A DNA stretch of 64,000 bases from Isoetes taiwanensis (GCA_021234155.1 JAJEKV010000003.1:6758413-6822412), one strand, 5' to 3'. Positions 22,450-34,901 are shown, counted from the first letter of the stretch. Numbers and translations: made by a program. Notes: generated from the sequence alone by a model not told the origin.

Positions 22450-24690
22450 GCGCAATTGCAACACATCGTCTACCAAGGGGTCAAATTGCATCGGCTACTA
22501 TAGTTCTGCATGCGCACCCATATGTATCGCTTATACGCACCCACCTATAATCCCATCATATAAATACGAAAAATTCCCCTCCCATGACATGGAAAGCCCC
22601 TCCATCTAACTCGAACCACCTGTGACGGCCAAGTGTTCCGGATGAAGGGCTTGGAGGTGTCATTCATCCCATTTCCTTCTATGGGATATCCAATATGGTA
22701 GAAGTGTATATACATGTTAGCACTAGCAACAATACACATAAATAATATGCCACCACGAAAAGTGGCCCATCCATCATCCATATGGACAATAACATAATAC
22801 TAACATAACATATAAAATGCATCATAAATGAGGGTTCTACCATGGGCCCAGACTCAAGGAGGATCGACTGATGGTCAGGGTCTCTGGATAACAACAAACA
22901 TAATCATGGCAATGGCATTGGCATGGCAAAAACAATGGCTGGGGTAGTCCACTCCATTCGCTCCTCTTGTGCACACTTTGCAGATAGGGTAAAACATGCT
23001 ATGGCATTATTGTAGCCTTCCGGAGGCATAATCTCATGGAGTCACCCATGAGACTACTTTTGGTTGTATCTCTCCACTACGATGAGGGAGGAAAGAGACA
23101 AATCCCTCCCCGGTGCATAATGGTTCAATGCATGGCTAGAGGATCGTGGCACCACCGGTGCCCACACATCCATACCCGACTTACCTCCCAAAATCCATAG
23201 GTCGGCTCACCACACCTATCAAGCCCATGACATCTTACCGGATGGTGCCTATGACTCAAGGGATGTCAGACCCATACCCAGCCTGCACACGGTGACCGAC
23301 TATAAGCCTAGCACACTATAGGAGCCCCAGTCACCATGCTCAGCAAGGCTCCACCTTCTCCATTCATAACTTCAAATAGAGCATCAACAAGAGCTTAATC
23401 ATCCATATAAACAAGCAAGGGTTAATCTCTAACTAGAATCTCAAGCTAACTGAACCTACTAACCAGTATCTTGGCTAGATCCACTATCTCTCAACTTCTC
23501 CATGCTCCTCTGGTCTATTAGGCTCCTCTTGCTTCTCTAATTGGCCCAAATCAAATTGGGGCAAATTGGCTGAACCAAATCTAGCAGTTCTTCCTTACTA
23601 AACTATTAATGACTAATAATTGAATTAATTATTAATTGAATTAAAATATGCCTCCCTAAAATTAGAGTTTTTCCCTAATTTCAAATTAGGGTCTGGGACT
23701 AACACAAATGGCAAGTTTAACTTGTCCAACTGGTTTGTGCCACGTGGAGCCTAGGTTCCCCATGATTAAATAACATAGCTAATGTTAATTACTATGTTTA
23801 AATTCAATGTAATGTACTACCGCATTAAGTCAAACACATAACTGGTCAATAAACTCTTATATACCTCTGGTGACGTGTCATGTGTTTGTACATATAGCGT
23901 ATAAATATGTGGAACATCACATTCTCCCCACCTTAGAGATGATGTGTCTCAGCATCAAAACTACTCTTGAACTTTGGTAACACATCATATATAACAAAGT
24001 AAACTCTCCCCTCCTTAAAGAGGTGGCGTGAGTTTATAAGTCACACAGAAGTTTTCATTTTCAAAGTGATCAGATTCGATAAAACCTGGAATTTGCAATT
24101 CATAACTCAGAGAGAATTCATGAATATTAATATGAAGTAGAAGAAGGCTAAATTATTGATCGACATTATACGGAATGCGACATAGCGATTCATGGGAATG
24201 TTGTAATACGCAATTCATATCTAACAGTGAGAAGTATAAGGATTGGAGACATTAAAGGACATGAAGCTAATGGTCACAAGGCATGTACGGATATACAGAC
24301 CTTTAGATGCATCGGAGTAGGTGGGATTGAATTGATTAAATTACATCCTTATATTATAAAAATGCGAGATTAATTTAAGTGTTTGAGTTACGAGACTTCA
24401 TGAAACAAGGTATAAGTTGCATTTAGTTAAAGTGGGTCACATGCCATTCCCACTTTTTTTTGAAACCCTGTTATTTTACACGAAAAGGACGAGGGAAAGT
24501 TATTTAGCCTCTATAACTATTCAGAACGAGAACAACAAGAATACAACTCAAACAAAGGAATTGCATCATATTGAAACCAAAGTTGTAGTTGAAAAAGAAT
24601 TTTTATGAATGAATTAAATAGTTAACAACGTATTTTAAAACGGATGCAGAGACTATGGCGGTCTTGCTGTCACTACAGTCACATCATCAT
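22450..24690. other. Non-coding repeat-like sequence, no gene recognised
   Basis: AT-rich, many short C-rich runs on the plus strand (CCCCACCTTAGAG near 23,925). The style recalls decayed LTR-retrotransposon flanks, but I found no paired LTRs, primer-binding site or pol motif. A stretch near 24,415 (GTTAAAGTGGGTCACAT) resembles 56,515 (ATTAAAGTGGGTCAGAT). Confidence 0.4.
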
Positions 24691-25144
24691 GGTAGGTGGT
24701 CCACCTTAAGAAGAACGTGCGGGGCTTCTTCTTGCCGTCTATAAGCTTTGGGGGCAACCTGAAGAACGTGAAATGCCTCACGAGGAGGTGCCTCGTGAGC
24801 CACCCGCTGACCTGTCCAACCTATTTCTCCACCCTTCTCTCGCATCTTTTCATCAATCGTCGGGTCGAATATGCTCGTTCCCCAACATCCGTGGATGTCA
24901 TGCAATGCTTGCAAGATACTTTGAGCTTTCTGGACTTGCAAAATGTTCTTTCGGTCCCATAACGTCTGCAATCACGAGCAAGCTTATCCCAAAACCCTAG
25001 TAAGAGTGTAGCCTGAGCGGGATCTGTGCCAGAGCCACCTAGAACAAAGAGAGTCAATGATTAACAGTTACGGTGCCATTAGTCATGAGTAACGAAGAAA
25101 AGGATGCAGAATTCAAAATAGGTTGGAAAGCATTCATACCATAT

Positions 25145-25640
25145 AATTGCATCCAATCACACAAAGAAGCATATAAATGGTCTCATCATTGGGACAAGCA
25201 GTGCCTTTCTTAACTCGTGAGTCGAGAAAGGCCCTGGAAAGTCAATGTACAACTATTTTCATTACATTATGGCTGCATCCAATCACACAAAGAAGTATAC
25301 AAATAGTCTCATCATCGAGACAAGCAGTACCTTTCTCGACTCGCGAGTCGAGAAAAGCTCTGGAAACTCAATGTACAACTATTTTCATTATAGAATATAG
25401 CTGCATCCAATCACACAAAGAAGCATACAAATAGTCTCATCATTGGGACAAGCAGTGCCTTTCTTGACTCACGAGTCAAGAAAAGCCCTGGAAACGCAAT
25501 GCACAACTATTTTCATCACAGAATATAGCTGCATCCAATCACACAAAGAAGCATACAAATGGTCTCATCATTGGAACAAACAGTGCCTTTCTCGCGAGAA
25601 AGGCCGTGAAAACCCAATGTACAAGTATTTTATTACAAAA
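25145..25640. repeat. Four-copy tandem array, ~128-bp unit, each with the CTCGACTCG palindrome
   Basis: GCATCCAATCACACAAAGAA starts units at about 25,149, 25,273, 25,403 and 25,532. Each unit carries GGTCTCATCAT..ACAAGCAGT and then the palindrome. It is perfect over 24 bp at 25,332-25,355, diverged but still paired in unit 3 (TTGACTCACGAGTCAA, a compensated change), and shrunk to TTTCTCGCGAGAAAG in unit 4. Confidence 0.9.
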
Positions 25641-25716
25641 TATAGTACAATTGTTCACGTTTCTTTCAAAAATTCACACAACTTTGCTATCTGAAATCAG
25701 AGGCCACTGATCTTTA

Positions 25717-26520
25717 TCACCATAATATTTCCCGTCCATAGCCCTCATGATCGCCACTGATCTCCGAATCAGCCTGCTTGAGGTTTGGATAGTTTCTAAT
25801 CAAATCGGCCACAAGAATAGAAAACATGGATTCTGCCAACACTGGAACGAGATTGAAAGACAACCACCTATCCATTTCATGCTCTTCTGGGCGATAACTC
25901 TTTGCAATGATTGTATTGTCCGAGTTATGATAGCACTTGTAGGCGAAGTCGTCTATGATCAGCGTGTTGTATTTATTAAAATTCTGGTATGCTTCATAAA
26001 CCTTTTCCAGCCTTTTCACCATAATAGGCTTTCTCTTTGTGATGGTCAGATCGAGGTCTGACACATGCTCGACCCTTTCTTTTCCTCAAACATACTTGAA
26101 CTTCAAAACGGGCAAGCTGAGAACACCAAGGACATTGACAACATTTTTCTTTGCCATACAAGACTATATGGCCACTTCGAATCTCCGTTCCAGGCACCAT
26201 TCAATAATCTCTTTTGCTCTAGGCCGAGGATACATGATCTTAGACCTTGCTATTGTCGGCTTCTGTGAGGTGTTAAGCCCAGGGATGTCACCATCGTGGT
26301 ATACTGCAGCCAAGACTCCATTGACGTCAAAAATTACAAGTTTGGTGGTCCCTTCTGGATCGCAGTTCGAGTTTGGCTCTGACCAAATTTCTTCTTGATC
26401 GGGATCCAAAGGCGGGATCATTATTCTTCCAGGTCCTTTCTTGATGGTCCCACTGTCTTGTACTGGGCTACGTTTTTTTGGATGCAGTATCCTCCTGTGG
26501 AATTGAATCGTAAGCAAATC
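25717..26520 (-). pseudogene. Gene C, 3' part: FCP1-like HAD domain, two stops
   Basis: Read leftward in one frame. After an acidic/proline linker comes TTKLVIFDVNGVL, the first HAD motif in its plant FCP1-like form (DxN in place of DxD). Then come PRAKEIIEWCLERRFEVAI, a TAG where WSSCM should continue (TGG changed to TAG at about 26,164), KNVVNVLGVL, a second stop (TGA near 26,095), KRKPIMVKRLEKVY, and TLIIDDFAYKC, the acidic fourth motif. Such domains act on phosphoserine in proteins or have lost catalysis. This part is preceded by an intron (about 26,695 to 26,520) with a good GTGAGT donor and a 34-bp palindrome inside it. Confidence 0.75.
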
Positions 26521-26641
26521 CCTGTGATAGTGTCAATGATCCAGATTGCTTATGCTCGATGTCCCTTGAATGATGAAAGCCGTCAGTTAGAAAGGAGGTT
26601 CTCGACTCACGAGTCGAGAAAGGAAAAAGGTTAAAGACTTG

Positions 26642-26675
26642 GAGGGTTTCTCGACTCGCGAGTCGAGAAACCCTC
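26642..26675. repeat. Perfect 34-bp palindrome in a gene C intron
   Basis: The half-site is GAGGGTTTCTCGACTCG, followed by its exact reverse complement. The inner 24 bp is the dispersed palindrome of this region; the outer GAGGG/CCCTC is private to this site. It lies between the donor at about 26,695 and the acceptor near 26,520 of the minus-strand gene. Confidence 0.95.
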
Positions 26676-26695
26676 GAAAAGGAAAGTAAACTCAC

Positions 26696-27886
26696 CTCAA
26701 TCGAAGATTCTCCATTATTTGTTCCGCTGCGAGTTCGTCTAAACCTTGGACATCTCCGTCATCTTTATCTCCCTGACTGTCATCTTTGTCTCCATCATCT
26801 TCGTCCTTACTACTTCCAACAGTCTTCCTATCTTGAAAATGGTAATGAAGCAGGCCCAGGTATGACGTAATGGTCTCAACCAGGTCCTTGTTCCCAACCA
26901 TAGATATTGGTTTCATTCCATAGAGCATATCCCCCTAAGAGAACAGGCCATTCATATACCACTCGCATACAATCTGATCTCCCTCGACCAAGCTGGTAAT
27001 GAAGTACTTGATAACTCTCGGCCGGATGGGAGTTCTCTGTCACACCATCAGCGCTGACTTTGTCAATCGATGGCACATCCTCCATAAACCTGCCACCCTT
27101 TTAGGGTTCCATATGCTCCTGAGAAATTATGAACTTATCGACGTAGTGGTGCTCGCTTGACCACCACTTGTCCAAGTCTGCATTCGACCTTGAAACCAGA
27201 ACCAAAATTATGTTGGAAAACTTGATGCCTTTGGCATGCCAACTCTACACTCATGTTCCAGCTCGTATATGGAATACAAGACCTTGTTGGTAAAATTAAT
27301 ATCCGCTGCCCACTATGAGACAGCAGTTGTCTGATTGCCGGGCATGCAAAAGATAAGGAAACTGAAAGTATCTAGCTCGGTCATATCCAGACACGTCTTA
27401 TACCACTGCTCAATGTCATCTTTTTCATAAAATAGGGTGGGGTCTTCGATCATATTCATGGCAAATAGTTCCATAGGCCCAGCCGCTAGTTCCAGACCAC
27501 CGAATCGTCTGTTTTAAATGGCACCACCCCAAATCCAAGCTTCCGCTTCAGAAGTGCCATAGCATGTTCAGGAAAGGGGGCGATTTTGACGTTACATTTA
27601 AGCTTGGTGTTGATGCAGGGTTAGCATAGCCGGTTCAACTCCTTCATGTCATCCTCATCAAGCGCTGCCTTCTCCTTATAGTAATCAAAATCATGGCATG
27701 CATTGGATGCAACTTTGCAGAATTCTATGATGCCTTCTTCTAACGCACACCGTCTCTTCAGGACTGTGGCATAATCCTTTGCGTCCTACATTTTTGAACT
27801 CCTAGTCTTCCTTAGCAGGATTGTCCCATCCAAGATTTTGCCCTGTAGGTCGAGCATTTCTTTTTCCATGAGGCCCTGTATCCTTT
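26696..27886 (-). pseudogene. Gene C, middle part, left of the inserted transposon
   Basis: Reading leftward from the transposon edge: IQGLMEKEMLDLQGKILDG, a stop, then DAKDYATVLKRRCALEEG, HDFDYYKEKAALDEDDMKEL, KIAPFPEHAMALLKRKLGFG. After frame changes come MIEDPTLFYEKDDIEQWYK and DTFSFLIFCMPGNQTTAVS, and finally an acidic tail (DEDDGDKDDSQGDKDDG) ending at a GAG|GTGAGT donor. I do not know the family, but similar ParB-headed multidomain proteins occur in plants. Several stops and indels are present. Its first codons continue directly, in frame, from the exon right of the transposon (38,325 onward). Confidence 0.65.
27883..27886 (+). repeat. Target-site duplication CTTT, left copy
   Basis: CTTT precedes the left inverted repeat and follows the right one (38,325-38,328). 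Deleting one copy together with the element restores a continuous reading frame in gene C, which supports four bases as the true duplication. Confidence 0.85.
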
Positions 27887-27908
27887 GGGTAAAAGCATGA
27901 AAGGGTGT
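27887..27908 (+). repeat. Left terminal inverted repeat of the nested transposon
   Basis: The 22 bp start GGGTAAAAGCATG and end AAAGGGTGT; the exact reverse complement lies at 38,303-38,324. Similarity stops sharply after 22 bp. Confidence 0.92.
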
Positions 27909-28423
27909 CTATAAATGTAGCCCTTTTTGTACATATACATATGTACCGAATGCACATTTTTGGAATAACTGTCATCATGACCCGCTAGTAACTGCCATGA
28001 TTAATGGCTATCCACCACTCTGAAACCGCACAATTTTCGGATTTTGAAATTCTTTACCAAATTCTTTCTTGGTTTGCCTCTCGTTCACTATCCCGCCCCT
28101 GCCTTCTCTGCTTGAATTCCGATCACGGGGTAGAGACTCTAAAAGCCTTGTAGCAGATGTTCCTAGAATAGCCTCATTAATACCCAATTAATGCGGCCTG
28201 TGCACAAGAGCCCGCCTGGTTGTGGGTGGAGGGGCTAGACCGATGAAAAAGGGGGACTTGTCCCATCACTGATTGATCCCTCTGGTGTGTAAAGCCTACC
28301 AGGGATCTTAGTGAGCTAGGCTTAATGGTTTGCCACTGAGTGTGGGCAAGGCATGAGCTCGACACCTTTGAGGTGATGCATCGCCTTCCATGAGGTTAAG
28401 TCGAATAAGGGCAATGGCTCTCT
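27909..28423. other. Left subterminal region of the transposon
   Basis: Contains TTTTTGTACATATACATATGTACC just inside the inverted repeat, then GC-richer sequence without a coding signal. It is counterpart to the GATGTACGTACA next to the right inverted repeat. Confidence 0.5.
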
Positions 28424-29313
28424 AGCATGCCACCTAGGCTCAAACATGCCAAGATGGCTCAAACATGTCATGCGGATTCCAACATGCCACCTAAGCTCCA
28501 ATATGCTAAGGTGGCTCAAACATGCCATGTGGGCTCCAACATGCCACCTAGGCTCAAACATGCCAAGGTGACTCATACATGCCACGCTTGCTCCAAGATG
28601 CCACCTAGGCTCCAACATGCCACCTAGGATCAAACATGCCAAGTTGGCTCAAACATGCCACACAGGCTCCAACATGCCACCTAGGCTCAAACATGCCAAG
28701 GTGGCTCAAACATGCCACCTAGGCTCAAACATGCCAATGTGGCTCAAACATGCCATGCACGCTTCAGGATGCCACCTTGCCTCCAACATGCCAAGGTGGC
28801 TCAAACATGCCACCTAGGCTCAAACATGCCACGTGGGCTCCAAGATGCCACCTAGGGTCCAACATGCCACCTAGGATCAAATATGCCAAGGTGGCTCAAA
28901 AATGCCACGCAGGCTCCAACATGCCACCTAGGCTCCAGCATGCCAAGGTGGCTCAAACATGCCACCTAGGCTCCGACATGCCACCTAGGATCAAACATGC
29001 CAATGTGGCTCAAACATGCCACCTCGGCTCCAACATGCCACCTGGGCTCAAACATGCCACGCGCGCTCCAAGATGCCACCTAGGCTCCAACATGCCAAGG
29101 TGGCTCAAACATGCCATGTGGGCTCCAACATGCCACTTAGGCTCCATCATGCCAAGGTGGCTCCAACATGCCACCTAGGCTCCAATATGCCACCTAGGCT
29201 CAAACATGCCAAGATGGCTCAACCATGCCACTCGTGCTCCAAGATGCCACCTAGGCTCCAACATGCCACCTAGGATAAAACAAGCCAAGGTGGTTCAAAC
29301 ATGCCAAGTTGGC
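28424..29313 (+). repeat. 19-bp minisatellite, about 47 units
   Basis: Units follow ACATGCCACCTAGGCTCAA with variation in the middle (ACATGCCAAGGTGGCTCAA, ACATGCCATGTGGGCTCCA). As 19 is not a multiple of three, three units make a 57-bp period, and long stop-free frames appear in several phases (for example 28,750-29,178). These are artefacts of the repeat, not genes. Most changes keep ATGCCA and GGCTC(A/C)A. Not a CRISPR array: there are no unique spacers. Confidence 0.95.
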
Positions 29314-29329
29314 TGCAGTGGAATCTTAC

Positions 29330-32300
29330 CTCCAAGGAGTTTACGTTTGGGTTCTGATGTGATCCAAGCCAAAGACCTCCGTGATAAACATGCAGAGGCC
29401 CACATACCCAACCTAGAGATGGTTATGAACGAGGTATAGGGTGAAGCTCCAAAAAATAGACGAGGATTCAAGGAAGGGAGAATCCAGAACGCATGGAAAG
29501 ATGATTTTTTTAAATATTATGAATTGGTTTATGGCAAGAAACAGGTTACAAACCATTATATTTCTACCTATTTTGCCAGAGCATTTGCTCTTCACTTGAA
29601 GGGACAGCTTGTTGATTGGATGGACGTGGCTAGGACCGCCAAAGATCTTGCCAAAACTTCACAAAATTACAGAGGACCCTACAACAGGTAAATCTTCAAA
29701 TATCAAACAGGACATCGTATTGCAGCAGAATATTAGAGCCCTGGGTTATTCTAGATCAGATGTTGACACAATAAAGCAGTTACTTAAGCATGGGTTGGAG
29801 GAGAAAACTAACCTATTGAATGAAGTAGAAGCACTGGAAGAAAAAAGGAGGGATGCATTGAAGGTCATCAGCCGGATTGAGGGTAGAAAGGATATGTTAT
29901 CCGAAGATCTGCAGCAGATTTGCCAAAAAATAGATGAGACAAAATTGGAATTTGACAAGTTGTCCCAGGATCCTGCTGGAAATCAAGTTATCTTTGGAGT
30001 TGAAGTACAAGTTGGAAGACTTGGTTATGAGTAGACATGAGAAAGAGCAGCACTCTTCTAAGCTAGAAATTGGTTTGCAGGAAGCAACTAAAGAAATTGA
30101 AAGGCATGAAATCTCAATTGAATAAGCAAAGGAAAAACTTAATTGCATTGAATTGGTTCAGCAAAGGCATTCACAGATTTTGGATTTCATGGGGAGAGCA
30201 GGACCTATTGTTCTGCACCCGAGGCCCTACCCTGTAAGAGCTACTTCTATAGAGCAGTTCATCACATTCAGTTCATGTACCTGTTGTGGCCAAGGCTTTG
30301 GCAAAACTAGTTTGTTGCTGCTAGCTCCATGCAGAGATGCTTATTGCCTCTTCTGCTTGTGTTATCTGGTCCATGAAAGACAGAATTGCATAAAAGGTTG
30401 CATCTGGGATGAGGGCATTTGACTTCAGCTTGGTTTCCCTGCTGTGAAAGGTATGCATTGCTCTCAACTAATTTAAACTTATATTTCTCTTAATTCATAT
30501 TTGTTATTGTAATCTGCATAGTTCTACATGTATGGCTTTCAGTGCATTGCTATTCCTTGTACATGTATAACTTTTGGTGTACATCTGTAAGCAGAGGTAC
30601 ATAGGCATAATTTACTTGTTTATTGATGCTTTTATTTTTGAGCTTGGACTGCAGTTGTATCAGTTGTACATGTATCTAATGGAGTCTACATCTACAAATA
30701 GATGTACATGCATTTATTTTTAGAGTGCATCTGTAGATGGATTCATAAGTATGTGCATTTTTTACATATATGTGCTTTTTTTGGGCATAGATCTACATTT
30801 CCTAACTGGATACCTGGATACATCTGATGTACATCGGGGTACATCTGGATACATCTGGGTGCGTCTGGGTGCATTGAGGTACATCTATCTACATTGAGGC
30901 ACATGTACATGTACATTTGGCTACAGTTAAATGTAGTTACGTACATTTGGTACATTTTATGTACATGATATGTACATGCTGAAGCAGAATGTACCAGATA
31001 TTTCTCATTGTTTAAGTTCTGTTTTCATGTTCTTTTATGTCTATTGAAATTTAGATCATTTGTTTGTTTGCAGATGAGGCTGTTCCTATCCCAGAAGCAG
31101 CTTTAATGGCTGATGTTCTTGAGCCATCTACATCGACTCTCTTTACAGATTTTATTGAGCATAAGCAGACCGAATCTGTAGACCCGAAACCTTCCAGCTC
31201 CAGATCACCAATGACATTTACAGTGCCGGTAATAGAACCATCTGCAACAGTGCCTTCTCGAACATGGCAAAGTGAAGTTGAGGAAATAGAGAGGATGGCA
31301 CTTGAGAAAGCTAAAGCAGTTGCAGGTGCAGAACCTTCACTGACTGCTGCAACAGAAACACTTTCATCACCAAGTGCTAAATTAGTAATTGGAGAAGCTC
31401 CTAAGAAAGATTCAGCTTCTGTCTCAGCATCATCTGCAGGTGCCAGTTCTGTACCTGTTACAGAAGCAAAATCGGACACAGATCCAGATTTTAACCCAGG
31501 AGATACCAGGGAAGAGGAAGTTGAGTTGGTAGTTGAGTCCACTTCAAAGAGGAGGCAAAAGAATGCTGGTGATATAACTCCAAGAGGCAAAAAACAGGCA
31601 AAATCTCCAGCAACAAAAAAATGTCCTCCGAAAAGAAAATCTCCAGGCAAAAAAGTGCCACCACCACCAAAAAAGAGGTATGTGCAAGATGAGCTAATTT
31701 TGTTAAACATCTCAGATTTATGATAATTAACCACATTTTTTTTGTACATAGGACATGATCACAGGCCGTGAAGGAAGCTGATCCTGCTGAGTCGGAACCG
31801 GAAGATGAAGAGAAGGACCTACAAGCAGGTATTGAGGAGATAACAAAGAAGGTGCAGCAGTCTACAGAAGATGCTGAAGCAGGTGATTCACAAACAAGGT
31901 GAGTAATATACAATTGATTACAATAGATATATTCTTTTGCTAATGCTGTTGTTTCCTTGTACAGTTTAGTGGACCGACTGAAAAGGTTGGTTCCATTCAC
32001 TCCTTATAGGGACTGTCCTCCTAAGCCTGCACCCTCTGTCTTTCAAAGTGATGTTGACGAGTTCTGCTGTTGACCTCTAAGATGGTAGATGTTTATGGGA
32101 GGTAGGCTAGCATTTCAACATATTTATGTTATTTCATTCCCTAAGTCACTCATCTTATGTATTAATATATATTCTAGATTTGTGTGCAGGTACCTTTGTA
32201 GCTGTCTTCCATTTGATTGGAAACACAAGTTTTTTATGTTACGACCGGAGTGCTTCCAGAATTTTGTGAATTCCCTCAAGAACAGGGGGGGAGGGGGGGG

Positions 32301-34541
32301 ATGCACAGAACACTAACATAAAGGAAGGGCTAGATGGCATTTTGATTGCAAGATGCCAATACATATTTGTTCCAATTCTGCAAGGCCCAAATGTGGCATT
32401 GGCAATACTTGTGCTTGCTGGTCCAGTGAAAAGCTCTTTTCCATCTATAGCTAGCCCAAGTATACAGATCCTCTCTCCTGTCAAAGGCTATATACCTGAT
32501 GCTAAAGTGGTCCAGAAGTAAGTATGAGTTTCTGTTTTGTTTTTTATGATTTGATTATTCTCATATTGCAATTTCTTATGCTTTGTTTATTCTCACATTG
32601 CAATTTTGCAGGTTTCATAAGCTTGTGATCAATAATATGATGCTCGGATCCAACAGCTTAAGCCATGGTAGGAAGAACTTTGATGCTCCTGTCTTCTGTC
32701 CTAAAGTGCCAGAAACTAATACCAGCAACCCTTGCATGTACATTGTGGCTTACATGCATGCATTCATAGATGCCATGGTTGCTGCACAGCCAAGCTCCAT
32801 TTTTGTAAGTAGAACATGTTATTTTCCTATTAGTTATTTGTTGGTATAGTCCTCTAATACTTGTGCACCATGGAGATGACACCCAGTTGGTTCACTGATG
32901 CCTATGCCAAGTCACGGAGGGATCATCTAATGGAGGCATTAATTGTAGAAGGCGAGATGAATATACAAGCAGTTGTTCCTACACAGGGTAGATAGTCTCT
33001 TTGACTTGTTTGTAAATTACAGTTTTGTATGAGCCATGCTCAGAGCTTCTTTGTACTCAATAAATAATGAAAAAATAATTTTTTTTGTCTCACTTACACC
33101 TGTGCAAATAACAATTGTGTAATTATCAATGTGTTTTTTCAATTGTGTAATCTGAAATGTAATTATAAATTGTGAATAGACTCTCAAGTGTTTTGTTGCT
33201 GACAGGTGAATCATCTAAGTCAGGGAGAAAGCTCATTATCTTTGACTTAAATTCTGTGTTGGGCAAGAGTGTGCACAAGAATGAAAATATTAACTCAAGA
33301 TACCAACAGATCCAGAAAGATGAGCTTCAATTCAATTTAGGAAACAGGTTTTTTTACTGCAGGCCAGGGTTAGCACCACTGTTAGCATTTGTAAGAGAAG
33401 GGTTTGATGTTGCCATCTGGTCTTCACTCACTTCTAAAAATCTTCAACCAATTGTGGATCATATGTGTGATGCTTTTCCATAAAGCTGAAGTTTGTTTAC
33501 AGCCAGGAGCAGTGTTGGACTCTGCCACACAAACACCCTACTGAACCTCAAAAGGGGTTGTTTGTGAAGCCATTAGCTGTGGTATGGAAAGAGTACACAA
33601 AGTACTATGGAAATACAGTTCTGATCGACGACGAAAGGTACAAATCCACTTTGAATCCTGTAGGAAGCTACATATGTCCTTTCTCTTGGACACCGATATT
33701 AGCTGGCGACAGATTGCTTGTCATGGAGCTCATTCCATGGCTTAATGGATTCAAAATGGTTGAAGATGGTATAGTTTATGTGAAAGAGCATCCAATGACT
33801 AATGCAGCAGACAGCATATCAGAGCAGGTGGAACAGATTTTGCTGGCAAACTATGGCAGCAACTTGGGTGCTCTGCTGCCTAAATTTAGTCAATATACGT
33901 AGCAAGGAATGGAGAAACTGCCATCATGTTATTGGCCTCTCGACTGACCCATTGTTGGTACAGACTTTGACTGATGTACAAATTCAAATGTTATGAATAT
34001 ATGTATCAAAGTTTTTGTTCATTGCACTTGAGTACTCTGTTTTTACTGTCTTTCTTATTGGTACAATTATGAGTGTGTATATATAATTAAGTGATCTTCA
34101 TTTGCTTTGTAGATGAATGGACTGAAATACAAAAGACTATTAAGAAACTAAGAGATAGAGTTCTGCTGCACCCAGAGGTAATATACAAACCAACACAAGC
34201 TGCAAGTACATAGGGTTGAGGACCGATTATCGCCTCTATACTATTGTTCCTGGACTTTGGGAAAAGGTTGGCCATATTGAAAATTATGAGGAACGAGCAA
34301 CCATGAAATGTATATTGGCAGCAAATCACTTGTTGCACAACCCTTGGGGGAAGGCACGGTCCGGAAGATGCAGCCATGTAGGATGGAAAGGTTTGCCGCT
34401 GGCACGTGCTATAGAAACCGCATGGACTCTTTTGCTTTAGAGGATATCTCTTCAGCCTCTTGGCGGGCTGGAAGACATGATGCAATAGTCATAAGATATC
34501 AGGCTCCTACTGACATTTTGAAGCTAGGCCATGAATTATGA
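29330..34541 (+). pseudogene. Gene A: coiled coil, RING-like finger, basic linker, Ulp1-like protease, FCP1-like HAD
   Basis: Transposon gene with several exons. The N-terminus (AKDLRDKHAEAHIPNLEMVM, a TAG at 29,437, GFKEGRIQNAWKDDFFKYY) precedes a coiled coil (29,712-30,120). A RING-like finger follows (CTCCGQGF..PCRDAYCLFCLC..NCIKGC, to 30,420). After an intron, a Ser/Pro linker ends in nuclear-signal-like KKRQ/KRKSPGKK runs (31,070-31,680). Exons near 32,190-32,280, 32,305-32,518 and 32,612-32,804 give an Ulp1-like domain (YIFVPILQGP, TNTSNPCMYIVAYM). A HAD domain covers 33,205-33,900 (KLIIFDLNSVLG, VAIWSSLTSKN, TVLIDDERYKS), with one frameshift near 33,480. The last pieces lie at 34,113-34,541. 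At least two stops and three frameshifts suggest a dead copy. Splice sites such as AG|GTGAGT (31,900) and A|GTAAGTATG (32,519) look good. Confidence 0.65.
30440..30990. repeat. ATGTACAT/TACATCTG cluster in a gene A intron
   Basis: Dense, irregularly spaced TGTACAT and GTACATCTG motifs (for example TACATCTGATGTACATC near 30,820). The core ATGTACAT is its own reverse complement. The cluster lies between the RING-like exon and the exon that starts near 31,073. Confidence 0.75.
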
Positions 34542-34730
34542 GCCATGCTCATTTTCAGGTGTGTTGTATTTATGTCCACAATATAAATATATCAACCATT
34601 TGTACATGAAAACCTGTCCATTTCTTATCTTTGCCATGACTGAAACTATTTTTAATGTTTATGCAATTCAACTTTCTTATGTTCAATTCTAATCAACTTA
34701 CACTTAACAAATTTTTATAATATTTCTGGA

Positions 34731-34771
34731 ATGTACAACAGATGTACATAAGATGTACATCTGTTGTACAT
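34731..34771. repeat. Hairpin palindrome between convergent genes A and B
   Basis: The 19-nt arm ATGTACAACAGATGTACAT pairs perfectly with 34,753-34,771 across a 3-nt loop (AAG). It sits between the 3' ends of the two transposon genes and could act as a shared terminator or a protein-binding site. Confidence 0.9.
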
Positions 34772-34901
34772 CTTATGTACATTGATGTACCTAATGCACT
34801 TCTGAAGTAGTCCATGTCATGTACAATGAAAATTTGTTCAGTTCTTATCTTTTATATGAACAAAGTATTACAATATTTCTGGAAAGTACCACAGATCTGA
34901 C

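Noticed and set aside
23600-24100. LTR of an LTR retrotransposon
   Set aside because: The base composition suggests it, but I found no second LTR, primer-binding site or TG..CA boundary.
24687-25057. Last exon of gene C on the minus strand
   Set aside because: An open frame exists (IFDPTIDEKMREKG), but it overlaps equally open plus-strand frames and has no splice or domain support.
28750-29178. 142-codon frame rich in MPPRLKHA units
   Set aside because: Produced by the 19-bp minisatellite (57-bp reading period); no start context, and the same sense appears in other frames.
28424-29313. CRISPR-like regular repeats
   Set aside because: Units are contiguous 19-mers with gradual variation and no unique spacers: a minisatellite in a eukaryotic genome.
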